Of a stretch of DNA of 64,000 bases, positions 57,101-64,000 are shown in pieces (the stretch's first letter is position 1; each line of letters starts with the position of its first letter). The stretch covers positions 20,089,021 through 20,153,020 of the forward strand of contig OZ026597.1 of assembly GCA_964020085.1 (NCBI GenBank). Reading direction: 5' to 3'. Position numbers and translations under genes: made by a program. Under the pieces are notes generated by a model, which had not been told where the DNA came from, ran no database searches, and saw nothing but the letters and a program-made list of their open reading frames with translations. Source of the stretch: Micromussa lordhowensis (taxonomy: Eukaryota; Cnidaria; Anthozoa; Scleractinia; Lobophylliidae).

Positions 57101-57703
57101 AAGTTAAATGTAATCCAGATGTATGTTTATAGCAGACATGCAGTTACCCTTGATTGCACCTGGGTGGAACCTTCTTATTTCAGTCATTTCCCCCCTTGGT
57201 CTGCACCCTTGTGCAATCCTGATTAAGAAAACCTTTCATCTAATACAGTGTAGCAGACCTTTGATTATGTAATTACTCATTCCTTACTTGACTTTACTGT
57301 TCGTATTATATATTCTTTCTAGGCTGAATACAAGGGTCAAACTTTGGCATATTATACCGCAAGACGCTGGACCTCTGCAAGCAGCAGTTACATTTCCATG
57401 GAAAGAATCATCACTCCGCTCAAGGTTGGAATTACTACATCATAACAATAGTAACAATAATAGTTATTGTTACACTATACAACACAAATTCAAAGCTTTT
57501 AAGTAAAGTATTGTAGTTGCACTGTATTGCAATTTGTGTAAGCAGCATACAAAAATCATGTAATATGAAAACAAATTCATTCATGTAAGGCTGTGATCTT
57601 CATATTGTAGTGCTTTATTCATTAACAGGTTGGATCAAGTGCAAAAGTAAAGTTTGATTTCACAACCAGCACAGCAACAAAGAACATCAGTTTCCACTAC
57701 CAA
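32138..57703 (+). CDS. CD109: CD109/TEP-like thioester (alpha-2-macroglobulin family) protein, N-terminal part
   Basis: Fourteen coding exons: 32138-32199, 34410-34596, 36088-36265, 36867-36919, 37104-37124, 37316-37367, 45742-45815, 46700-46739, 47048-47132, 47698-47803, 48345-48578, 56109-56312, 57323-57424, 57629-57703. They total 1473 bases, 491 codons, all junctions in phase. The product starts with a signal peptide and then the macroglobulin (MG) domains of the A2M family, with [38 protein letters not shown] and [13 protein letters not shown] as the clearest marks. These fit CD109 and invertebrate TEPs (protease inhibition, opsonisation) rather than complement C3. The thioester and receptor-binding regions would follow beyond the window. 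The last exon ends at a good donor (GTGAGT), so the gene is cut by the sequence end or a long intron. Confidence 0.9.
32200..34409. other. TEP intron 1, nothing assigned
   Basis: 2.2 kb of AT-rich sequence between signal-peptide and MG1 exons. I saw no TIR, SINE or LINE sequence and no extra exon with supporting splice sites. Confidence 0.45.
34410..37367 (+). CDS. CD109: TEP exons 2-6: MG1 and MG2
   Basis: Exon 2 (34410-34596) begins [20 protein letters not shown], the A2M-family MG1 opening. Exon 3 (36088-36265) ends with [15 protein letters not shown], the MG2 start. Exon 4 (36867-36919) gives [18 protein letters not shown]. Exon 5 is a 21-base microexon (37104-37124, VERVTIT). Exon 6 (37316-37367) gives [17 protein letters not shown]. 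Confidence 0.85.
34810..35126 (+). mobile_element. 3' tail of a non-LTR retrotransposon
   Basis: [20 protein letters not shown] followed by KEHKNI and a stop near 34939 resembles the C-terminus of LINE polyproteins (LP-x-DIR/K-x3-SL-SFK). A non-coding 3'UTR with ATT-rich simple sequence near 35015-35045 follows. Only the last tens of codons are present. Confidence 0.6.
35129..35306. mobile_element. TA-flanked foldback MITE
   Basis: CACCTTATTCCAAAATGGC at the left is inverted as GCCATTTTGGAATAAGGTG at the right. The inner arms also pair (TTAGCCCTTGTTGCCTCAT / ATGAGGCAACAAGGGCTAA). TA flanks each side (35127-35128, 35307-35308). It is 178 bp with no coding capacity. Confidence 0.85.
35368..35730. 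mobile_element. Large palindromic TA-flanked MITE
   Basis: Ends are GGCCCTTTG and CAAAGGGCC, flanked by TA. Along the arms GCCAGAAATGGAAA / TTTCCATTTCTGGC and GGCCAAATTTGAGGCCCCC / GGGGGCTCAAACTTGGCC pair. The centre is GTTGCTGGAGAGCAAGACC followed by its complement. A 363-bp near-palindrome. Confidence 0.8.
37787..38190 (+). pseudogene. ZAD-like zinc-binding frame inside the long-TIR element
   Basis: From ATG at 37787 a Lys/Arg-rich start is followed by [14 protein letters not shown] and a stop at 37973-37975. In another frame right after, [19 protein letters not shown] continues the pattern. Two C-x2-C pairs separated by about 65 residues resemble the N-terminal zinc-binding (ZAD-like) module of zinc-finger genes. 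The frameshift marks it as broken or spliced. Family assignment is tentative. Confidence 0.45.
38297..38608 (-). pseudogene. RecQ-like helicase N-terminal fragment (antisense)
   Basis: The minus-strand frame has [20 protein letters not shown] then [15 protein letters not shown]. This is the Q-motif region and Walker A (x-x-G-x-GKS) of superfamily 2 RecQ-type helicases, where LPTGxGKS is usual. It ends about 40 residues later without motifs Ia-VI, so it is only a fragment. Confidence 0.65.
38894..40610. other. TEP intron 6, unassigned part
   Basis: No reading frame or repeat structure could be recognised over 1.7 kb. Confidence 0.4.
40612..40692. repeat. (AAT)n/(AAC)n microsatellite
   Basis: AAT triplets, then about twelve AAC triplets, then AAT triplets again. 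On the minus strand it is the ATT/GTT-rich tail of the adjoining LINE and probably arose from it. Confidence 0.85.
40693..42860 (-). mobile_element. 5'-truncated LINE (CR1/L2/Rex1-like) with SINE insertion
   Basis: Read on the minus strand: [94 protein letters not shown] (catalytic Y-A-D-D), then after the [51 protein letters not shown], and [18 protein letters not shown], ending before a stop at 40865. The RT frame shifts near 42348. The endonuclease and 5' part are missing. The 3' tail runs into the microsatellite at 40612-40692. It lies in TEP intron 6, opposite to the gene. Confidence 0.9.
41672..41978 (+). mobile_element. tRNA-headed SINE inserted into the LINE
   Basis: The head GGCGCGGTGGCCTCATGGTTAG (A box), an arm with GCGCTCGACTCCGGAGCGAGC, and GGGTTCGAGCCC (B box) resemble a tRNA. 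The SINE body follows (CAAGACACTTCACTC, GTGCCTCTCTCCACCCAGG, GGGTACCGGCGAATTTAATG, GATAAGCTCCGGCCTGATGAGC) and a CTTTACCTT-type tail. CTTG (41668-41671 and 41979-41982) flanks it. Joining the flanks through one copy gives the LINE frame back (S-S-Q-D-A-I). Polymerase III would transcribe such an element. Confidence 0.9.
42860..43240 (+). pseudogene. Fragment of a DDE-type (IS4EU/Harbinger-like) transposase gene
   Basis: [21 protein letters not shown] and [17 protein letters not shown] in the frame open from 42968 resemble the short conserved segment preceding the DDE core in THAP-linked/IS4EU transposases (F-Y-T-G-x-P...F-L-x-P...W/L). Upstream sequence in another frame ([24 protein letters not shown]) may belong to it. 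No catalytic DDE residues are present. The LINE abuts it at about 42860. Confidence 0.5.
43760..44024 (-). mobile_element. SINE, same family, opposite orientation
   Basis: The plus strand shows the reverse complement of the SINE at 41672-41978: GGCTCATCAGGCCGGAGCTT, TGGGATGCTAGTCCATCGCAG, GGTACCCATTTATACACC, GTGTCTTGCCCAAGAACAC, GGGCTCGAACCCGGAGTG. The A-box end is altered or truncated. AAAGATGTTA flanks it at 43750-43759 and 44025-44034, a 10-bp target duplication. Confidence 0.9.
44035..44640 (-). other. Unassigned sequence with a short SAP-like frame
   Basis: On the minus strand, [14 protein letters not shown] (near 44210-44175) resembles the first helix of a SAP DNA-binding motif. Other frames nearby give [17 protein letters not shown]. 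These pieces may be remains of a transposon gene but are too short and frame-shifted to assign. Confidence 0.3.
44656..44849. mobile_element. Foldback MITE (central CGAAGGGCTAACGCTCGAA)
   Basis: Arms run from GATAATTTGGTTTTATCA through TGTCCACCGTAAAGAGATTCGG to a centre CGAAGGGCTAACGCTCG and back again almost perfectly. TGTAAT occurs just outside both ends (44650-44655 and 44850-44855), a likely target duplication. No coding potential. Confidence 0.85.
44992..45119. mobile_element. Foldback MITE (TGGATATGAGATGAT arms)
   Basis: AACAATTATTCCACGAGCTCGCG followed by TTGGATATGAGATGAT is inverted as ATCATCTCATATCCAACAAGCGCG then GTGGAATAATTGTTT. The centre pairs again (AGCCAAC / GTTGGCT). About 128 bp. 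Confidence 0.8.
45742..48578 (+). CDS. CD109: TEP exons 7-11: end of MG2, MG3 and start of MG4
   Basis: Exon 7 gives [18 protein letters not shown], exon 8 [10 protein letters not shown], exon 9 [14 protein letters not shown] through TATICAR, exon 10 [17 protein letters not shown] and a Tyr/Trp-rich piece, exon 11 (234 bases) the rest to [25 protein letters not shown] includes an Asn-x-Thr and an Asn-x-Ser glycosylation sequon. Inside exon 11 the site AG|GTATGC at 48415 looks like a donor, but the frame beyond it aligns with the family, so it is probably not used constitutively. Confidence 0.85.
47868..48048. mobile_element. Foldback MITE in TEP intron 10
   Basis: CAAATAAAGAAGCCTAA...GTATTACACTGTGACAAAACAC pairs with GTGTTTTATCACAGTGTAATAC...TTAGGCTTCTTTATTTG. 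Inner arms AACACTCGAGAAATGTAGAAAACAC / GTGTTTTCTACATTTCCCTCGAG also pair. About 180 bp. Confidence 0.8.
48579..50375. repeat. TEP intron 11, left part: TAAGCGGCCACC repeat remnant
   Basis: At about 48805-48885, CCCCTATTAAGCGGCCACCC...GGTTGGCCGCTTAATAGAGG is a short inverted repeat resembling the ends of a MITE family. The rest (48890-50375) has no recognised features. Confidence 0.5.
50376..50650 (+). repeat. 5' LTR
   Basis: Shares long words with 55653-55889: GTTTAGTTAGCCTCATTGTCTTAC, GCATAATTAGCTTGGTACC and TTTTGGCTCAACTT. Its left end is less clear because the first bases differ (AGGCACCGCC against TGTCACGCC), and it carries about 30 extra bases near 50420-50450. Confidence 0.75.
50764..51640 (+). 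pseudogene. gag-like region of the intron-11 gypsy element
   Basis: One frame gives [18 protein letters not shown] and [19 protein letters not shown]. It then continues in other frames with [41 protein letters not shown], and [16 protein letters not shown]. The pieces fit a Gag-type polyprotein with at least three frame changes. Confidence 0.55.
51892..52191 (+). pseudogene. Protease-like region of the intron-11 gypsy element
   Basis: The frame contains [21 protein letters not shown], the conserved C-terminal part of retropepsin-like domains in gypsy Pol (I-L-G/A-x-x-F/P-M). The catalytic DTG is not visible in this frame. Confidence 0.5.
52676..53340 (+). pseudogene. Reverse transcriptase region of the intron-11 gypsy element
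   Basis: [55 protein letters not shown], and [20 protein letters not shown] are RT motifs, with V-A-D-D at the catalytic box. The frame is shifted near 52770 and 53300. Confidence 0.75.
53303..54016 (+). pseudogene. RNase H region of the intron-11 gypsy element
   Basis: An open stretch gives [37 protein letters not shown] (catalytic Asp), [37 protein letters not shown], and [19 protein letters not shown]. These follow the RT thumb and RNase H order of gypsy Pol. Confidence 0.8.
54143..55487 (+). pseudogene. Integrase region and Pol tail of the intron-11 gypsy element
   Basis: [19 protein letters not shown] and [10 protein letters not shown] give the HHCC zinc module. Core-like pieces in several frames follow ([41 protein letters not shown]), then [18 protein letters not shown] and a stop at 55485-55487. 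The frames are interrupted many times. Confidence 0.7.
55653..55889 (+). repeat. 3' LTR
   Basis: 237 bp beginning TGTCACGCC directly after the purine tract and ending at TTATTGGCG, where similarity with the 5' copy stops. Differences from the 5' LTR suggest an old insertion. Confidence 0.8.
56109..57703 (+). CDS. CD109: TEP exons 12-14: MG4-MG5 region
   Basis: Exon 12 (56109-56312) gives [18 protein letters not shown] and a Trp-rich stretch ending KSLSLQ. Exon 13 (57323-57424) gives [18 protein letters not shown]. Exon 14 (57629-57703) gives [15 protein letters not shown] and ends FHYQ before GTGAGT. All three are phase 0 at both ends. Confidence 0.85.
56435..57023. mobile_element. TIR element in TEP intron 12
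   Basis: AATAGATCGTTTTCAC and GTGAAAACGATCTATT are inverted ends 589 bp apart. Near the middle GGTGTACCATGGAGGTACACC is a short palindrome. The sequence is non-coding. It lies between exons 56109-56312 and 57323-57424. Confidence 0.75.
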
Positions 57704-59110
57704 GTGAGTGTCCTATTTTAAAAATAGGTCCGCACCCCGTTCTTGTGTGTGCGTAGCGTCCTTTTGCTTTTTTTTAATTTTATGGGTTGAGGAGTTTATT
57801 GGAAATGGGCTTCTTTATCCGGATAGGGTGCTGTTCCTTCCCCTTCTTCCTCGCTTTTTTGGCCAACTGATCCCTACCCCTTCCCCTTTTATGCCTGCAA
57901 TGCAGGCTATATTTGTTACTGTGTTTAGACATTAAGTAGTCTGCTTTTGCGAGTCCCCTGGCGCTGCTATTATGTCACTCTGTACCATGGTCGCAGTGTT
58001 GCGCCTTTTTGATGAGAATTATTTTCAGTTGTCAAAGACCTTTATAGGAAGGGAGCTTTTTTTAGCTCTTATAATCTTATGATGACTTAGTCATTATCCG
58101 AGATATAGGTATGGGTGGAACATGGCACTCCTTCCTTCTGTCCATCCTTCCATCGATTCCTGTCAACTTTTTCTACATCCGCTGACCAGTATATAAAACG
58201 GTGGCAGTTGCTTGCGCCCAGGTCGCAAAAGATTTATTCACAAATGTGATTTGTTTTTGTGACAATGTTTCTTATTCATGGTCATTTCTGCATGGTCAGC
58301 AGCGTATGTTTCTTAGCTTGAGGTTCTCGCCGGCTGTTAAACCAGTTCAATGCAGTTCAATGGAAGTAGCGTCCTTATGATTGACCTTGTAACACCAGGG
58401 CACAAGTTAAGCTTATATACGATTGTAAGGGAGAGACTTCAAGTTCATCCTCCTTGATTCGATTTTAAGAGAAAGTCTTGAATGTTGCAAGTTCAATGTT
58501 GCATTGCAAAACTCTAATGTCAAATCGCGGACAACAAACATGGAATGTGAACTGAACATCGAAAGCGAAAGTCGAATTTTGGCAGGGATATAACGCCATA
58601 TGTTTCACCCATGAGAGCGTGAGATAAGAAAAAGGAGATATTCATTGATTAAATTTGAGGAGGCAGGAGAAAGACTGAGTCTTAAAAGGAATTATATGTA
58701 TTTGACCTGGGAATTATGAGATAATATCGTCATAGTTTTGTGTTTCGATTGTCACAGGGTTTTGAGTGAGATGTTGTTAGCTGTCTGTGTATTCCTCTTT
58801 GTGTTGCAATGAAGTTCATAAGATATTGTAAAGAAAACCAAATGCTGAAAGTACGAACCTGAGAGGCATGCATTGACCCTTGTCAACCTTATTACAGCAC
58901 TTGCATGTAACGTAAAATATTTATATGAGGGCCACTGATTGCTGTTATGTATTACCCTTGATAAATAATATTATTACTATTATTGTTATAATTATTATTA
59001 TTATTATTGTTATTATCATCATTGTTATGATCATTATTATTATCATTATTGTAACCTTGTCAACACTATTAAACACTTTTCAAAGGCAAGCTTTTTGACC
59101 TCATTTTAAA
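57704..59110. other. Sequence after TEP exon 14, nothing assigned
   Basis: Starts with a consensus donor. I found no further exon of the TEP gene by motif. ATT-rich simple sequence covers about 58965-59055. Confidence 0.45.
58965..59055. repeat. (ATT)n-rich microsatellite
   Basis: A run of ATT and variants (ATC, GTT) over about 90 bases, adjacent to the 3' end of the LINE on the minus strand. Confidence 0.8.
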
Positions 59111-59117
59111 ACACAAT

Positions 59118-61478
59118 AATATTTCTCTCTCTAGTCCTTATTGCCCCCGGTGGGGCATGGGGCCGCAACAATGTCACTTTTCCACCGGGTCTTGTCTTTC
59201 GCAATAGCCTGTGCCTCTCCCCATGATAAACCTATCTCACTAAGGTCAGCTTCCACTGTCTTTCTCCAGGTGGTTTTGGGTCTTCCCCTTTTTCTTTTGC
59301 CTCCTGGTGTCCACCTAAGGGCAACCTTGGGTATTCTCTCTGGTGACATTTGTAAGACATGTCTTACAGATTAGAGTACAGATGTGAAGGTTACCTCCAC
59401 CAGGTCACCAACATCCGGCACAGAACCACCATGACAAAACTACGACTTAGTAATCATAGATTGGCAATAGAAACCGGGCGTTACATGAGACCATATAAGA
59501 AACTGAACGAAAGAATCTGCCTTTTGTGTAAGGAAGAAGCAGAAGATGAAAAACACTTCTTAATCTCTTGCTCAGTTTACCAAGAAAAACGGAATCTCTG
59601 TTTGAATGTTTATCTAAGAAGCTTAAATTCCCAATCGCGAAAATGTTGACAGAAAATAATTATATTTTTTCTGCTATTAAATCCTCCCAGTAATAATGTT
59701 GAGCTACTGAAAATAATTGCGAAGCATATACATGACTGTTATGAAATTAGAAAAGAAAAATGTAATTAAACCTTTTGGTTAGAAAATTAGTATATTGTAA
59801 ATTTATTTGGACTATTGTCGATGTACTATGTATAAGGCACCAAATGAAGTATGTATGTATGTATGTCCTAGCCATCTAAGCCGGCGTTTCTTGATTTCAA
59901 GATCTATACTTGTGCATCCAGTCTTCTGGTACAGGTCATTGTTGGAAATTTTATTGGGCCAGAAAATGTTACAGATCCTTCGCAGACAGCTATTGTGAAA
60001 AGCATTGACTTTATTTATGTCCCTCTTGACAATTCTCCAGCATTCAGAGCCGTACAGTAGCACAGATTTAACGTTACTGTTGTAGATGCGCACTTTAGTC
60101 TTTAGGCTATACTGCTTAGACTTCCAGATGTTTTTGAGCCTACTAAATGCACACCTGGCTTTGTTGAGCCTAGCCTTGATGTCCTTCTGGGCACTGTTGT
60201 CTGTGCTGATCACACTCCCGAGATAAGTGAACTCTTCAATATGTTCCAGCGGTTCTCCATTGATGTTGATTGGCCTTGATGCGTCAGAGTTGACACACAT
60301 ATTTTGGATTTCTTTTTGCTAATTATCAGACCCGTTTTCTTGGCATTTATATTAAGATCGTCTGTTTTCTCCTGAAGATGAGTAGGTGTTGAAGAAAGGA
60401 TGGCAATATCATCAGCAAAGTCAAGGTCTTGAAGGTGAGAGAAGATAGTCCACTGTATTCCACGAGAGCGCAGAGAAGTTGCTTGACGCATCACTCAGTC
60501 GATAGTAACAAGGAAGAGAATAGGCGAAACTATTCAACCCTGGCGCACTCCTGATTTTACTGGAAATGCTTCTGTAATGGCGTTTCCAAGGATGATACTA
60601 CATTCGAAGTTGTTATAGAACATCTTGATAAGGTTGATAATATTGGGTGGTAATCCATATGTTTGAAGGATCTTCCATAGACTCTCTCGATGCATGCTAT
60701 CGAATGCCTTCTGAAAATCGATAAAGTTGATGCAAAGAGATGTGTTCCATTCGAGAGACTGTTCCAGGATGTTTCGTAAAGCAAATATCTGGTCCATACA
60801 ACCTCTTCCTCTTCTAAACCCAGCCTGTTCCTCTCCGAGTGTCAAATCGATAGCCTTTTCAATGCGCTTAAGCAGTATCCTGCAAAGTATCTTACTTGAT
60901 ACAGAGAGTAGGGTAATTCCCCTCCAATTATCACAGTTGCCGAGATCGCCTTTCTTTGGGAGCGTGAATATAAGGCCTTTGGTCCAGTCATTAGGAATAA
61001 CTTCTTCTTCCCAGATCTTTGACAAGAGGTCCGTTAATAACCTAGATGTTGTACTTATATCGGCTTGAAAAAGTTCAGCTTGAAGTGAATCAATTCCTGG
61101 GGCTTTTCCGTTTTTCATGCTTTCAATTGCCAAGCGAACCTCTGCTATGCCTGGGGGGCTGGTGTCTATATCAAGATATGATTCAGAAGGTGGTGGGTCT
61201 GCTGATTCCTCTGGATTTGGCTGATTAAAGACTTCTTCAAAGTGTTGCACCCATCTTGCAGTTTGCTCCCTTTCTGTAGTTATGACCTTTCCCTCCTTGT
61301 CTTTTACTGGCATGCTGTGATTGGTGTTGTTGCCACAAAGCTGCTTAGTGATCTTGTAAACTGTTCCAAAATCTCTCTTCTCTGCTGCTTGCTCAGCTTT
61401 GCTAGCCAGTGTCTCGATGAAGTTCCTCTTGTCAATGATATTTGTGCAATCACAATTAGACAAATTGATTCTCATTCA
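59118..61478 (-). mobile_element. 5'-truncated RTE-like LINE split by another LINE
   Basis: On the minus strand from 61475: APGIDSLQAELFQA, LPKKGDLGNCDNWRGITLLS, EEQAGFRRGRGCMDQIF, INFIDFQKAFDSMHRESLW, SGVRQG, then (after two in-frame TGA codons near 60533 and 60495) LQDLDFADDIAILSS with the F-A-D-D box, IEEFTYLGSVISTDNS, LNKARCAFSRLKNIWKS, LLYGSECWR, RRLRWLGH. After the insert at 59364-59862 the end follows: ALRWTPGGKRKRGRPKTTWRK. The endonuclease is missing. The clade call is tentative. Confidence 0.85.
59364..59862 (+). mobile_element. 3' end of a second LINE inserted into the RTE-like LINE
   Basis: Encodes HRTTMTKLRLSNHRLAIETG, RICLLCKEEAEDEKHFLISC (a C-x2-C...H...C cluster) and a stop at 59647-59649, a C-terminal module common in cnidarian non-LTR elements. 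It ends in a (GTAT)n tail and is flanked by ATGTC at 59359-59363 and 59863-59867. Removing it and one ATGTC joins WLGH to V-L-Q-M-S-P in the host LINE. Confidence 0.85.
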
Positions 61479-61479
61479 T

Positions 61480-63250
61480 TTTCCTTATGAAAAGGAACAT
61501 TTCCTACAACTGCGGAAACTTTTTACAAAATATAACAACCATTACAGCCCCTCCCTAGAGGTCCAATCTGCACCCCCTGCAATGTTTGGCTTGTTAAATG
61601 ATTAATCCATCATCTAAGAAACTGTAAGTACATTTTTGCCAATGGTCTACTTTTGTACCAACTGCCTTCATGCCAACATTTCAACTTCGCACGCAATTGA
61701 TCTTTCTTCACCGTATGTAAACAAACTTTTTGGTCCCTTTAGACTATTGAGCCCCCTTAATTAGAAATTAGTATTTTAGTTATTTGGAGTACTATTCTTA
61801 TCTTAAACTTTAATAATCCCTCTACAATATGTGTTTTGATATCCAATGTGTTGTGCCAAGTGTTTTACCTCAAAATTTGTTAAAACAAACGAACTGATAA
61901 TATTCTGAAAGCCACTGGCAACTAATTTTAGATAGTATTTATGTTTAGAGCATTCCTTTAGCTGTGATGGGTGTCCATTTCATGCATGCTTTAATTCACA
62001 GAAAATGACGGTCGAATCAATGACATCAAAAATTGCTGGGTCTAGATTTTCCTCCACATCTTTCATTTGCCTGAAAAGTAATGGAAAATACACATTTAAG
62101 CACATCATTTGTGTCAACCAAAGGATCACTTCATTCCACATTAATGTTTTGTATTGTGTAACAACCTGTTTCAATTTTGGCATGAGAAATTAATGTCTTT
62201 GCTCCGAGAATTTTCTACAATACGACATTGTTGTTGGTAATTGGAGCCATGTGCATCATGTTCCAGAACTGATCATTAAAACACATTAAGGCATCCTTTG
62301 CATTCACAAAATGGTTATGAAAGCCAAACTTTGACTGGTATTGTTCAACCAAGATTCGCATACCAACTTTTGATCTTGAAAACACAACATCAGGATGACG
62401 GTAAACACTTGTAGACACTGTAAACACTGTAAACACTGTTCAAGTATATTTCTAACAATACAGTCTTTTTCAATTTCTGAGAGTTTCTGACAATCCTTGA
62501 AAATCCATGACAAGCTAACAAGATATTGCTGGCTTGCGAAAGTACGACGACTCCTTTTACTGTATAGGGCAACCTGCGCCAAACATTCAACCTGCAGTAA
62601 CTGCAAGTAACTGCAAGTCAAATCTTGATACATTGGCTTGCATGAGCCAAATAACCCCTGATGGACAGGAAGCGAAGCAGCCGAGCGGCCAACATGAAGA
62701 AGGCAGAAAATGAATTTTCGAAAATTAAGGTGGCTCTGAATCCACTCCAGAACTTTTTTTAAGCTTTGCAAAAAGTTTCGTCTTATCGTACTTATCATGG
62801 TTCGATAATAAAAAGTAGGGGTCACAGAGTAACTGGCACTCAAAGCTAAAATTAAGCAGGTCATGTTGTTGCTATGGTAACCTTTTGTGCCACACCTTAA
62901 GCCAACTAGCACAGAATCGTCTCGTTCATAGGATCTAAACTAGTGCCCAGTCATCTTAGTAGAATTTCTTTTGATGAAGTGACTCTCATGAACAGACAAA
63001 CTCATCTGCCAACTTAAGACAATTTCCGCACAAGATTCGAGCAATAATGGCAAAACTTAAGGTATCAGCCAGGGTTCAAAATGCGAATTTTCGAAATTTT
63101 TGATTTCGAGACGTGCTGATAGAGCTTTTCAAGAGCTTTCTTTTAAAAAAAATTCCACCAAAAAATATTATTTCGTTGCAAAGTTATTGGACGTTGAAGT
63201 TTGCTACACGTTAATTGTTTTAATTACCCGTTGACAAGTCCTGTCATTCT
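61480..63250. other. Unassigned sequence with overlapping short frames
   Basis: Minus-strand frames between 62912 and 62215 run over a repeated TGTAAACAC unit (62402-62440) and have no known domain. Frame changes make a single gene unlikely. No TIR or SINE was seen. Confidence 0.35.
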
Positions 63251-63342
63251 GGATTAACTTGTATGTCAACACGTCACGAAACAAATCACAAGGTATAGTG
63301 GTGTCATTTTATCACGCAATACATGCCGCAAGATTGATTCAA

Positions 63343-63647
63343 ATGCCTGCGAAAAAAAAGAAGAGGTCTTGCCCATTTTCGTCTGCAACGGCAAGGCCAA
63401 AGAAGGGGAAAAAATTGTTTAGCTCTGATTGGGCTCAGAAATTAGCGGAGAGCGATAAAGGTTCTTACTTCGACCAAGAGCAATGGCTAAACGAGTTGAA
63501 TGAGCAGCCAAGCGCCGAATGCGACCCGTCGATTTCCTCGTCAACATGTAGTGCAAGCCGATCAAAAATTACGGTTGAAGAACCTCTTACAGATCTGGAA
63601 AGCACTGAAACATGGCAAAAGATCCATGGCCACGCTATCGTAGAATG
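63343..63647 (+). CDS. Candidate first exon of an unknown gene, lysine-rich N-terminus
   Basis: ATG at 63343 opens MPAKKKKRSCPF, then ARPKKGKKLFSSDWAQKLAES, YFDQEQWLNELNEQ, and an acidic/serine stretch to KIHGHAIVEW. GTAATA at 63648 could be a splice donor; without splicing the frame stops at 63685-63687. Two basic clusters could act as nuclear signals. I do not recognise the family. It could equally be the start of a transposon-encoded protein. Confidence 0.4.
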
Positions 63648-63689
63648 GGTAATACTGACCAGCAGCGCATGTGCCCAGTTGCAGTAGTG

Positions 63690-64000
63690 AAGGTAGCGGT
63701 TCCGGCGGGGAGGTTTCCCTCGTTTTAGTTTGTCAAGCACGCTAACCTCCAAAGAATTAGCAAAATGATTGCCGTCATAACTGAAATAGAAAATAGGTAT
63801 ATGATGGCCTAAATACATGTAGAAATCGAATTAGTGCCTAATGGGAACGAGCGAGAGTATGAAATAAAACTACGGCACAGCTCGTGCAAATGCTCGCGTC
63901 GTAAAATATTACTGTTTACATAAATACAAGATGTCTTGCTCAAATTATCCACGTTACGGATGTCTGAGAAATTTTAAAAAAGTCTTACCCAACAAGTTTC
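63690..64000. other. Right edge, nothing assigned
   Basis: No coding or repeat signal recognised in the last 310 bases. Confidence 0.4.

Noticed and set aside
32138..57703. Complement C3 rather than CD109/TEP
   Set aside because: The MG2/MG3 signatures ([24 protein letters not shown]) and small exon pattern fit CD109/TEP better, and no C3-specific processing site lies in the visible part. The thioester region is needed to be sure.
62304..62912. Minus-strand gene of 202 codons
   Set aside because: No domain, atypical residue composition, crosses a TGTAAACAC tandem stretch, and neighbouring frames are equally open. Left as unassigned.

Overview
The window looks like nuclear DNA of an animal, most likely an anthozoan cnidarian (a reef coral or close relative). 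This is an inference from small GT-AG exons in long AT-rich introns, protein sequences resembling animal families, and a dense load of short foldback elements, tRNA-headed SINEs, truncated LINEs and decayed Ty3/gypsy elements. No operons, prokaryotic signals or CRISPR arrays were seen.

Two multi-exon host genes lie on the plus strand. The first (4895-23627, 25 coding exons seen, 743 codons plus stop, phases consistent throughout) is a band-4.1/FERM protein closest to EPB41L4A. Its 5' exons, covering most of the FERM F1 lobe, are off the left edge. The second (32138-57703, 14 coding exons, 491 codons) is the N-terminal third of a CD109/TEP-type alpha-2-macroglobulin-family protein. It has a signal peptide and a run of MG-domain exons, and it stops before the thioester region, which must lie beyond the window. 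A third, intronless gene on the minus strand (20526-19684) sits inside an intron of the FERM gene. It encodes a 280-residue protein with a divergent HSF-type DNA-binding domain.

Layout: 1-4725, decayed gypsy element containing two secondary insertions. 4895-23627, the FERM gene, whose introns hold foldback elements with hAT-like (8-bp duplication), piggyBac-like (TTAA) and mariner-like (TA) signatures. 23628-31950, intergenic, with an inverted-repeat element, a diverged tandem duplication at 27.8/28.75 kb, and a 650-bp TIR element built of short repeats. 31970-57703, the TEP gene. Its 8.4-kb sixth intron holds a 1.46-kb long-TIR transposon with a zinc-finger-like reading frame and an antisense RecQ-like helicase piece, a LINE carrying a SINE, and a DDE-transposase fragment. 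Its 7.5-kb eleventh intron holds a nearly whole but degenerate gypsy element with two LTRs. 57704-64000, intron or downstream sequence, with an RTE-like LINE split by a second truncated LINE, then mostly unassigned sequence and one candidate lysine-rich exon.

The two host genes are not obviously related in function: one is a cortical cytoskeleton/junction protein, the other a secreted or GPI-linked thioester protein. The clearest unusual items are the nested HSF-like gene, the composite long-TIR element, and several nested insertions where removing the insert and one target duplication restores the older element.
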